Assembly: GCA_001898145.1 (NCBI GenBank)
Contig: MKSR01000048.1
Location: 1-64,000 of the forward strand
Origin: Dyadobacter sp. 50-39
GTDB taxonomy: Bacteria; Bacteroidota; Bacteroidia; Cytophagales; Spirosomataceae
Direction: 5' to 3'
DNA: 64,000 nt
Position 1 is the first letter of the stretch; every line of letters begins with the position of its first letter. Position numbers and translations under genes: made by a program. The notes below the pieces were generated by a model that had not been told where the DNA came from, made no database searches, and saw only the letters and a list, made by a program, of their open reading frames with translations. Positions 41,488-49,166 of this stretch are shown here, piece after piece.

Positions 41488-44400
41488 TTAGAAGGTAAGA
41501 TTGACTCCGAAGCTCAGCGTCTTCATATTGGGATAAGCACCGCCATTCCCGCTCAGGAATTCAGGGTCACCATTACCGAATTTTTTAAGCGAATTGAAAA
41601 TCATGAATGCATTGTCGCCGGAGACATAGACCCGCAGCGCGCTCACTTTCGCCTTTGAAAGCAGGCTTTTGGGAAGTGTATAGCCCAGCTGGATGTTTTT
41701 CATACGCATCCAGGTTGCGGTGTGGTAATAGAAGTCGGCATCCGACGCCGCTACCCCTGTGGGTGCGATCATGGGCAGTTCCGCATTGATATTGTCTTTG
41801 GAATAGCTGTTCAGCGCCACATATTCCAGGCCATTGCCGCCCGCGCCGGAGTTGAATGAGTTGCTCAGGCGGAACTTCGCACCGCTTTGTCCTTGCAGCA
41901 ACGCCGTCAGATCGAAATCACGGTAGTTCAACCCGATGCTCAAACCGTATTGCGTGCTGGGGAAAATGGTCGTGATGTTGGTGGCGGGGTCGGTATTGTT
42001 GGTGGTATTGAACATGTAGCGGTCGTTGCTGTCGATCTTGCCGTCGTTGTTCAGATCGGCGAAGATCAATCCTCCCAGCATCGCGCCGGGGTATTTTACG
42101 CTATTGTCGAGGTCTTGCTGCGTACGGTAAATGCCGATGGCCTTGTACACCAGCCGCGATCCGAAAGGCTCACCTTCCAGCTTCTGGTACTGCTCGGCCT
42201 GGGGTGTTTCATCGAAATAGACGATCTCGTTTTTGTTGTAGGAGATGTTACCGTTCACCCGCAGGGTCAGGTTTGAGAAGTTATGGCGGTAGCCTGCCTG
42301 TAATTCGATGCCCTGGCTATTCATCTTACCAATGTTCTCGTCCGGCAGGATCAGCCCCGTGTAGCCTGGGATGGACGCTTGCCTTCTCCCAAGGATATTG
42401 GAGGTTTTGTTTTTGAAAACGTCCAGTTCAAAAGTAAGGCGGTTATCCAAAAACGCGGCTTCCAGGCCCAGGTCGGTCTTTTCGCTCACCTCCCAGGTGA
42501 TATTCGGGTTCGGCGTCGACTTCACCGCGATACCCCGCGCATCCACACCATTCACTACCCATCCGGCGTCGTATCCGTACGCGGCAATGTACTGGAACGG
42601 GCTCACCCGGTCGTTCCCAAGACGCCCCCATGACGCCCTCAATTTCAGGTTGCTGATGACACTCTTGGGAATAAATGCTTCATTGCTGATCACCCAGCCG
42701 GCCGAAACCTGCGGAAAAAACCCAAAGCGGGTTTCTTTCGGGAAGATCGGCGAACCGTCGTATCTCGCGCTGAACCCGAAAAGATATTTCTCCCGGAAGT
42801 CATAGCTTACACGACCGAAAAAGTTTTGCCGGCCCGATTCAGTGGCGGTACCGTCGTTATTCCAGTTTGCCCGGTTGGTACTTCCTGCAAAGAGCTGATC
42901 GATGAGCGGCGAATCATAACCAAGGCGCTGGGCCCAGAACAGGTTGTCGCTGTAACTCATCTGCTCATAAGCTACGAATGCATTGATTTTGTGGTCTTTG
43001 GCAATTGTATTGCTGTATGAGAGTTTCACGTTTCCGGTGGTCCGGAGGCTTTGCCTGAAATCCTCGCGCAGGCCGATGTCTTCCACCGTTCTGGATTGCT
43101 TTTTCACGATGGTCCCGTCCGGGGCGCGTTCATAATATGGCCATACGTAGTTGAATTGCTTGTCGTAGTTAATCGTTTTGACGAGCGACAGGTAACCATC
43201 GAGCACCAGTCCCTTTACAAATGGAATGCTGTATTTGGCACGCAGCGTACCGCTGGCTACGTCGGCCCGGTACTTGCGGTAACCGGGGCTTTGCAAACGT
43301 GCGGCGGGGTTCAAATGCGACCATCCTTCTCCCGGATAGCGGTAATCGCCGCCGATATAGGCCTCTTGCAGCGGGCTCGTGCTCGCGAGCGAACCCACTT
43401 CGCCGCCTGGCCCGCCCTGGGGTGTCTGGGTGTATTTTTCACGGACGGAAATGTCGAGCCCTACCTCGAAATCTTTCGTAACGCTCACATCGATGTTGCT
43501 TCTTACATTGTATTGTCTCAGCTTGGATTTGTTATCGCCGCGAAGGATCCCGCCCTGTGAGGCTGTACCGAGCGATAAGAAATACCTCACCCTTTCGGTC
43601 CCTCCCCGCATCGTGAGCGAGTAGCGTGTTTGGTGCACCGGCGGCCCGATCAATGCGTCCCACCAGTTTTCAGGTCTCCTTTTTCCGGTGCGAAATGCAT
43701 CCACCAATGCATCGGGGAAATCCGGCGGTGTGCCTTCCAGCGCCCTTCTGTCATTGAGTACCTGCATATACTGAAACGCGTCCGCCGATTTCACTTTCAT
43801 CGTGGGTGACTGCCACGCCTGCGTCGTGGAAAAATCGAACGTCGGCTTACCGGTTGTTCCTCTTTTGGTAGTTACAAGAATAACCCCGCCCGCAGACTGC
43901 GCACCGTAAATCGCCGCGGAAGCGTCTTTCAACACTGAAATTGACTCTATATCATTGGGATCCAACCGGTTCAGGCCGTCGGGGTCCGCATTAGCCACCC
44001 CGTCGATGACGATCAGGGCCGAGGTATTGCGGTAAGTACTGGCGCCCCTTACAAGTATTTGCGCGTCGTCAAAACCGGGCGCAGCGCTCCTTTGCGTCAC
44101 ATACACACCCGCCATACGCCCCGCAAGCGAGTTGGACAGCGATGCCGCCGACGATTTCTTGATCTCCGCGCCGGTGGTCTGTACTACGGCATTCGTCAGC
44201 TCGGACCGCTTCTGGGTGCCATAGCCTACCACCACGACGTCATTTAGTTCCTGTGGTGACACGTCCATTTTTACCTGTATGGCCGACTGCGATCCGACCT
44301 TTACTTCCTTGCTCAGGTAGCCTATGTAGGAAAACACCAGCACGCTGTTTTCGTCCCTTACGCGGATCGAGTAGTTCCCGTCCTGATCAGACACCACACC

Positions 44401-44640
44401 ATTGTTGGTCCCTTTTTCGAGCACATTGACGCCCGGTATTCCCGCATTGTTCTCATCGGTGATTTTCCCGGACACAGCTTGCTCCGCACGGACCCGGTGT
44501 GCTGTATGCGTCACGCCGGGAGCACGACTGAGCGGGCCGGCATTGGCCCACGCAGCGGAAGCAAGAAACCCCATCAACGCAATCCCCAATAAGGTACACG
44601 ACGCGCCGTGCCCATTTTCAGTCAGTAGTTTTGGTTTCAT
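41488..44640 (-). CDS. SusC/RagA-family TonB-dependent receptor without STN domain (second locus)
   Basis: The 1050-residue product starts at the ATG at 44640, giving a signal peptide ending near SAAWANA. A carboxypeptidase-like domain comes first (AVSGKITDENNAGIPGVNVL), then the plug with LIVIDGVANADPDGLNRLDP and GAQSAGGVILVTTKRG, then a 22-strand-type barrel ending SFGVNLTF. There is no STN domain and no sigma/FecR pair nearby, so this receptor does not signal by that route. Control by the local GntR regulator is inferred from an operator-like site about 295 bp upstream. Confidence 0.94.
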   Translation of the reverse strand: MKPKLLTENGHGASCTLLGIALMGFLASAAWANAGPLSRAPGVTHTAHRVRAEQAVSGKITDENNAGIPGVNVLEKGTNNGVVSDQDGNYSIRVRDENSVLVFSYIGYLSKEVKVGSQSAIQVKMDVSPQELNDVVVVGYGTQKRSELTNAVVQTTGAEIKKSSAASLSNSLAGRMAGVYVTQRSAAPGFDDAQILVRGASTYRNTSALIVIDGVANADPDGLNRLDPNDIESISVLKDASAAIYGAQSAGGVILVTTKRGTTGKPTFDFSTTQAWQSPTMKVKSADAFQYMQVLNDRRALEGTPPDFPDALVDAFRTGKRRPENWWDALIGPPVHQTRYSLTMRGGTERVRYFLSLGTASQGGILRGDNKSKLRQYNVRSNIDVSVTKDFEVGLDISVREKYTQTPQGGPGGEVGSLASTSPLQEAYIGGDYRYPGEGWSHLNPAARLQSPGYRKYRADVASGTLRAKYSIPFVKGLVLDGYLSLVKTINYDKQFNYVWPYYERAPDGTIVKKQSRTVEDIGLREDFRQSLRTTGNVKLSYSNTIAKDHKINAFVAYEQMSYSDNLFWAQRLGYDSPLIDQLFAGSTNRANWNNDGTATESGRQNFFGRVSYDFREKYLFGFSARYDGSPIFPKETRFGFFPQVSAGWVISNEAFIPKSVISNLKLRASWGRLGNDRVSPFQYIAAYGYDAGWVVNGVDARGIAVKSTPNPNITWEVSEKTDLGLEAAFLDNRLTFELDVFKNKTSNILGRRQASIPGYTGLILPDENIGKMNSQGIELQAGYRHNFSNLTLRVNGNISYNKNEIVYFDETPQAEQYQKLEGEPFGSRLVYKAIGIYRTQQDLDNSVKYPGAMLGGLIFADLNNDGKIDSNDRYMFNTTNNTDPATNITTIFPSTQYGLSIGLNYRDFDLTALLQGQSGAKFRLSNSFNSGAGGNGLEYVALNSYSKDNINAELPMIAPTGVAASDADFYYHTATWMRMKNIQLGYTLPKSLLSKAKVSALRVYVSGDNAFMIFNSLKKFGNGDPEFLSGNGGAYPNMKTLSFGVNLTF

Positions 44641-44934
44641 AAAAAGGAAAAAGGAAAGGAATAGTTTATTTAAAAAGCATCTCCCCGCCAGCATGATGCC
44701 GGCAGGCGATTAATGGCAAATTCCTTGTTTGCTGATGAAATAATGTAACGGTTAAATATAAACGTCAGCTCCGTCGCATGGACTAGTGCTGGCCTTTGCG
44801 CCGTAATCTCCCCGATTTTTGGCGACTATTTCTTCCTGCTGCGCACAGTTGGCAAACCAAAGACAATACGATAGTCACCGGAGCAAGGCTCGCGTTATTC
44901 GGGCAAGGCACAATCAGCAATCACACTTTTAATA

Positions 44935-44947
44935 TGTACAAACATAT
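44935..44947 (+). promoter_or_regulatory. Candidate GntR operator, site 3 (susCD operon)
   Basis: TGTACAAACATAT matches the shared motif. Further half-sites follow at once (AAACATATAA, GAACATACAAG). It lies about 295 bp upstream of the susC start. Confidence 0.5.
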
Positions 44948-45090
44948 AAACATATAATCGAACATACAAGTATTAAGCGAAATAATAATTCAGTGATTTT
45001 GTATGAATTTTATAAGTAAACAGGATGTCACAAGGCAAGCCGCCTTCCAGGTATGTCTGGCCGGCCGCCGTAGGCGGGCTATTAAGGCGT

Positions 45091-45125
45091 ATAAAAAAAA
45101 TCAGGTACGGACATATCCGGACCTG
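45091..45125 (-). terminator. Rho-independent terminator of the gntR operon
   Basis: On the minus strand ATCAGGT (45125-45119) and ACCTGAT (45104-45098) enclose an inner TCCG/CGGA stem with a 4-base loop, followed by eight T. It lies 26 bases beyond the gntR stop. Confidence 0.8.
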
Positions 45126-45151
45126 ATGCAGTAATTATTGATAGCGAAATC

Positions 45152-45883
45152 TTACTCTCTCACGCTCTCTACCGTGTATACGAAGCTGTCGGCGCGGTAG
45201 TAGCCGATATTGTACTCAATGGGCCGCTCACCCTGATCGAACACGAAACGTTTCCTGAAAAGAATGGGGCTTCCCGGTTCCACTTCCAGCTTGGCGGCCG
45301 TGAATTTATCGGCGGCGATTGCGCTTACCTCCTCTTTCGACAAGGTTGCGATTACCATATGGTCCTTTTCGAGAATGTCGTACAAAGGCCGTTTGAAATC
45401 TTCTTCACCGGTAAGTCCCACCCTGGGATGGAAATAGGAGATAAAATAGACGAACGGCCCTTCCGCCTTGCCGCGCAGCCGCTCCAATTTCAGCACTTTC
45501 TTGTCCGTACCGATATCGAAAAAGTTGGCTATCTTCTCGTCAGGCGTCACCCAGGTCACATGCAGTTCGAAATTTTTGACGATAATCCCCCGCGCATTCA
45601 TCTCCTGCGTGAAACTGAGCCAGTTCTTTGATTTAGAACTGATTACCGGCTCCGTCACTTTCGTACCGACCCCTTTTTTCCGGATGAGCAGGCCCTCATA
45701 AACCAGCTTGTTGAGCGCCTGCCGTAATGTGGAGCGGGAGATGGCCAGTCGCTTGGCCAGTTCCACCTCATTGGGCAGGAATTTCCCGTCCAGGTGTTCC
45801 GGGGAGCTGATCATGGTGCGCAAAAGGTTCTCCGCCTGAATGTGCAAAGGAACCGGACTCTTGTGATCGATACTAAATTTCAT
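45152..45883 (-). CDS. GntR-family (HutC/UTRA type) transcriptional regulator
   Basis: Starting at the ATG at 45883, this 243-residue protein has an N-terminal winged HTH (residues about 10-78: PLHIQAENLLRTMI, FLPNEVELAKRLAISRSTLR, ALNKLVYEGLLIRKKGVGTK). The C-terminal UTRA effector domain covers about 95-238 (KVLKLERLRGKAEGPFVYFI, GSPILFRKRFVFDQGERPIE). UTRA domains bind sugars or sugar phosphates. It is the only regulator in the second locus and probably binds the four TRTACAWACATAT sites. It ends the minus-strand block that begins at 48932. Confidence 0.92.
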   Translation of the reverse strand: MKFSIDHKSPVPLHIQAENLLRTMISSPEHLDGKFLPNEVELAKRLAISRSTLRQALNKLVYEGLLIRKKGVGTKVTEPVISSKSKNWLSFTQEMNARGIIVKNFELHVTWVTPDEKIANFFDIGTDKKVLKLERLRGKAEGPFVYFISYFHPRVGLTGEEDFKRPLYDILEKDHMVIATLSKEEVSAIAADKFTAAKLEVEPGSPILFRKRFVFDQGERPIEYNIGYYRADSFVYTVESVRE

Positions 45884-45978
45884 ATTGACGGATTGCAGAT
45901 AGACAAAAGCAAAAATAGCAAAAAACACGCACGTCTGTCGCTCATGCCATTGTCCCCATCAGCCAAGTAGGCCCTGCC

Positions 45979-47730
45979 TTACCTTCTGACATATGCTTTC
46001 AGCGTGGCGCACTTTTGTCCCGCACTTTTTCCCGATGGCGTTATCGTGTACGACGGCACATTCGCCGGAACGATAAATGTTTCCGCATAATGGATCACAT
46101 AGGGCTCGAAAAGTCCCTCCGGGCTCTCCACCACAGCCTCATCGCCTTCCACCAGATTGACGACATTCAGGTTACCATGGGTATGATGCGTTACTTTCCT
46201 GTCGAACCAATGCCGCCGGGTTTCGATAAACTGGGTATTGAACAGCCCTGTCGACTCTTCCCTGGAATGGCCGTTTACGGAAATTTCCGTCACATGATTG
46301 AACAGGTGTGCCTTCACCCAATCCTCGTCCCGGCCCCAATCGATGACGTTTTTGCCATGCTCGATGTTAATCGGCCTTGGTTTTCCGTCGAGTCCCAGCC
46401 GGCCCCAGTCCCACAATTTGAATGTAAAAATGTAAGGGGTAGCTGAAATTTCGAGTACTACCGCATTCTTCCCCGAGCAGTGGATCGTTCCGGCGGGGAT
46501 CAGAATGTGGTCGTGCTTCCGGACCGCCAGCTTATTCACGTATTTTTCGGCATCGAAATCCTCCAATCCGCTCTGGGCCTTTTCCAGGTCGGCTATCATA
46601 TCGGCGCCCCGCACATTCCTGCGCGTACCCAGGTATACGCAGGCGTCGTCGCCCGCTTCGAGAAAGTAATAGCTTTCATCCTGCGTGTAGTCCATTCCAA
46701 AATGCTCCTTGATGTATTGGCGCGTGGGATGCACCTGCAAGCTCAGGTTCCCACCGTCCATAGTATCAAGAAAGTCGAAACGAATTGGGAATTCGGCGCC
46801 GAACCGGCGGTAAATATTCTCTCCGAGCAGTTTCTGCGGGCGGGTGAGCACGAGGTTGATCGCGGGCAGCTCAAAAATGTGTTCACCAAATTTAAAAAGC
46901 AGGCTATTTTCCTCCGGAACACAGTCAAAGCCCCAGGCATAGTTAACTTCGCCCCGGTCGAGGTCGGCCACTTCTTTCAGCCACTGGCCTCCCCACGGCC
47001 CCGGATCGAAGAACGGCACGACGCGGAAGGGCCTGTTCACGGCTTTGTCCAGCCCCCGGTGATAAATCGCCGCGCCGACCATTTTGGGTTCATCGGCTGC
47101 ACCAGCGTCGACGAAAAAGTCTATTTTATCAAAAAAACGGAGCTTATGGCGGTCGAAAACGCGCCAATCCAGGAAATATCCCTGCTTGTATTTCAATGCA
47201 AAAATCTCTTCCGCATTATCCATTCCGAAGTTAGCGACCATCCCCCGCTTCATGCGTTTCTGGATTTCCCATCGTGCCAGGTCGACGTAAACAAGCAGAT
47301 CGGCATCCGCAAAAAGCGCGGCCCCTTCACCATAAACAATCACGGTCCCATGCGCGACGCCCAGTATCTGTTGACGTACCCGGTCCAGCTTCTCCGTTTC
47401 AAAAAAGTCATCCATTTCCAGGTCGTTCATTTTGCCGAAGACCTGGTCGTCCGTCACAAAAGGGTACACCATCGCGCCGATTTCCGCCGCACTTTTCAGC
47501 GCGACATGGGTGTGTATCGCCTCGGCTGTTCCTGCGTATCGGCGGATCGCCTCCTGCACCGGTTCCGCATCTACTCCATGATACAGATCGATACAGACTA
47601 CATATTTCGCCCGGTTACCGGTTTCGACGAAGCGGATGATCTCCCGAAAAATACCATCCCAGCCCACCAGGCAAGCTTCGGATGATTTGCTTACTTCTAT
47701 AAAAGGAAACTTGTCGTAATTCGAAGGCAT
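45979..47730 (-). CDS. Class I phosphomannose-isomerase-like protein with an extra N-terminal domain
   Basis: The 583-residue product has two parts. Residues about 1-240 form an N-terminal domain with CLVGWDGIFREIIRFV, YVVCIDLYHGVDAEPVQEAI, and GTVIVYGEGAALFADADLLV followed by DLARWEIQKRMKRG. Residues about 270-583 resemble class I mannose-6-phosphate isomerase cupins, with metal-ligand-like SLQVHPTRQYIKEHFGMDY, SYYFLEAGDD and LIPAGTIHCSGKN. It may interconvert a phosphorylated or free sugar in the cytoplasm. The N-terminal domain shares a pattern with the C-terminus of the ROK-like kinase of the same locus. It starts 2 bp after the upstream gene's stop. Confidence 0.8.
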   Translation of the reverse strand: MPSNYDKFPFIEVSKSSEACLVGWDGIFREIIRFVETGNRAKYVVCIDLYHGVDAEPVQEAIRRYAGTAEAIHTHVALKSAAEIGAMVYPFVTDDQVFGKMNDLEMDDFFETEKLDRVRQQILGVAHGTVIVYGEGAALFADADLLVYVDLARWEIQKRMKRGMVANFGMDNAEEIFALKYKQGYFLDWRVFDRHKLRFFDKIDFFVDAGAADEPKMVGAAIYHRGLDKAVNRPFRVVPFFDPGPWGGQWLKEVADLDRGEVNYAWGFDCVPEENSLLFKFGEHIFELPAINLVLTRPQKLLGENIYRRFGAEFPIRFDFLDTMDGGNLSLQVHPTRQYIKEHFGMDYTQDESYYFLEAGDDACVYLGTRRNVRGADMIADLEKAQSGLEDFDAEKYVNKLAVRKHDHILIPAGTIHCSGKNAVVLEISATPYIFTFKLWDWGRLGLDGKPRPINIEHGKNVIDWGRDEDWVKAHLFNHVTEISVNGHSREESTGLFNTQFIETRRHWFDRKVTHHTHGNLNVVNLVEGDEAVVESPEGLFEPYVIHYAETFIVPANVPSYTITPSGKSAGQKCATLKAYVRR

Positions 47731-47732
47731 TT

Positions 47733-48932
47733 TTATTTCGATTTGGAGCTTTGATTAAATCTGATCCGCACAAAGCGCGGACGATAGAGGTTGGGTTTTT
47801 GGGGCAAAACTTCAAGAAACCTGAAAGTGTTCACATTGTAGGAAATAAGTAATTCGCCCGGCTCGGACAATGCGGGATGGGCTTTGGCATTGTAGGTAAA
47901 AAGGTCCGGGTCGTCGATATCCGCCGACGTTTTATACAATACGATCCTCGGCCCGAACGGCCCGTAGGGTGTTGGCCCTACCTGCATACATATCTCGGGA
48001 AAAATACTGCCCAATTGGTATACCAATGCATACTTTCCCGGTGCGAGCATGCTTACACTCAGCTCATTCGAAACGGAATCGCTCAATGCCGCCGCTCCGC
48101 GGATATTGCTGGTCCATCCGTGGGCACCGCGGAACTCCCATTTCTCAAACGCGGTAATCTGCGCGGGCTTTATTCTCGCCGCAACCAGGCTTTTAGCTGG
48201 TCCCCTGACCCCGTAGATGTAAACGAAACCGTCGCCGGATACCTCCCCATCCGGCTTACTACTGCTGAATACGCCAGCGCCGAACGAGGTCGTCTCTTCG
48301 CCGGTTGTGTAATCGTTGAATGGCAGTGCAAACTGTTGCTGGTCTGGATAGGGAAACCGGCTGCCGGTCGGCACCCTGATCAACGCATTGCCCGTTTCCC
48401 TGAACGGGAATGCCGAATTATCGTGTGTATTGGTAATCTGATAAGCAAAAATAAACAGGTCTTTGCCGACGCCGGGATTCACGAATCCGTCGCCCAGCCA
48501 GAAATAAGTATCCTTCTCAGGCTTGTCCGTTTCCGGCACAAACAATGCCCGGTATGCATTTTCCGCTCCTGCCATCCTGAATGTGATGTTTGCCGGATCG
48601 GGCGTTTTGCCCTTCAACAATGCTACCGAATTGTTTACCATTGAAAATCCGGATTTCAGCGCCGAACCCTCGATTTCTCCCAGTACCGTATCGCTGAAAA
48701 GGAACAATATGCTGTCCTGCTGCCCTGCGTCGCGTCCCGAAAAAGGGATCGAGAAAATGCCGTCCCCGCCCAGCCAGCCCGATTTCCTCACGAACAGATC
48801 TGACCATTCCGGTGCGGGTGATGCTGTAAATTCGCGTTCATGAACCTCGCGTACGGGCGTACGTACCTGCCCGCATGCGCGTCCGGAGCACCATAAGGCG
48901 GCAATTCCCCAAATCAGAATGGTCTTCTTCAT
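47733..48932 (-). CDS. Secreted DUF4185/DUF5005-like protein, possible beta-propeller
   Basis: The 399-residue product has a signal peptide (cleavage near ACGQ). Its mature part has propeller-like strands: GWLGGDGIFSIPFSGRDAGQ, ILFLFSDTVLGEIEG, DTYFWLGDGFVNPG, YIYGVRGPAKSLVAARI, KYALVYQLG, and GELLISYNVNTFRF near the end. This pattern of an acidic GGDG..S opening and a terminal ..SYN is shared with DUF4185/DUF5005 proteins, which resemble five-bladed glycosidases. The first gene of a minus-strand operon with the isomerase-like protein and GntR, it is a candidate exo-acting enzyme of the locus. Confidence 0.65.
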   Translation of the reverse strand: MKKTILIWGIAALWCSGRACGQVRTPVREVHEREFTASPAPEWSDLFVRKSGWLGGDGIFSIPFSGRDAGQQDSILFLFSDTVLGEIEGSALKSGFSMVNNSVALLKGKTPDPANITFRMAGAENAYRALFVPETDKPEKDTYFWLGDGFVNPGVGKDLFIFAYQITNTHDNSAFPFRETGNALIRVPTGSRFPYPDQQQFALPFNDYTTGEETTSFGAGVFSSSKPDGEVSGDGFVYIYGVRGPAKSLVAARIKPAQITAFEKWEFRGAHGWTSNIRGAAALSDSVSNELSVSMLAPGKYALVYQLGSIFPEICMQVGPTPYGPFGPRIVLYKTSADIDDPDLFTYNAKAHPALSEPGELLISYNVNTFRFLEVLPQKPNLYRPRFVRIRFNQSSKSK

Positions 48933-48972
48933 CCGTTGTCCTAAATTTCACTTAAATATAGCTCATATGTAT

Positions 48973-48985
48973 ATATGTATGTACA
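48973..48985 (-). promoter_or_regulatory. Candidate GntR operator, site 4 (DUF4185 operon/fucosidase)
   Basis: The minus strand reads TGTACATACATAT, identical to site 2, within a longer palindromic tract (CATATGTATATATGTATGTACA on plus, from 48964). It is 40 bp upstream of the DUF4185-like gene and about 180 bp upstream of the divergent fucosidase gene, so it could control both. Confidence 0.55.
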
Positions 48986-49166
48986 TTATTATACAACTGA
49001 TTTCTGTCAATTTGTTTTTAGTGCCTCACCCTATGTAGGTTGTTTGCCTGAAGCACCTAGTTTCGCTTCCGCAAGCCCGCCTGGGCGAGCCGTTAGTTAA
49101 TTTGGTCTGCTGGCAGCTATTTGGCACAGTATTTCTAACCACTTTTGCCGAAACAACCTTGATGCT

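Larger units (their letters stand above)
44641..45151. other. 511-bp intergenic control region upstream of susC
   Basis: No gene is visible. It contains the promoter side of the susC operon with one TRTACAWACATAT site, an AT-rich core (about 44930-45020), and the terminator of the gntR gene at its right end. Confidence 0.6.

Noticed and set aside
46480-47685. A 401-codon plus-strand frame opposite the isomerase-like gene
   Set aside because: The minus strand has a clear two-domain enzyme with metal-ligand motifs. The plus frame shows none.
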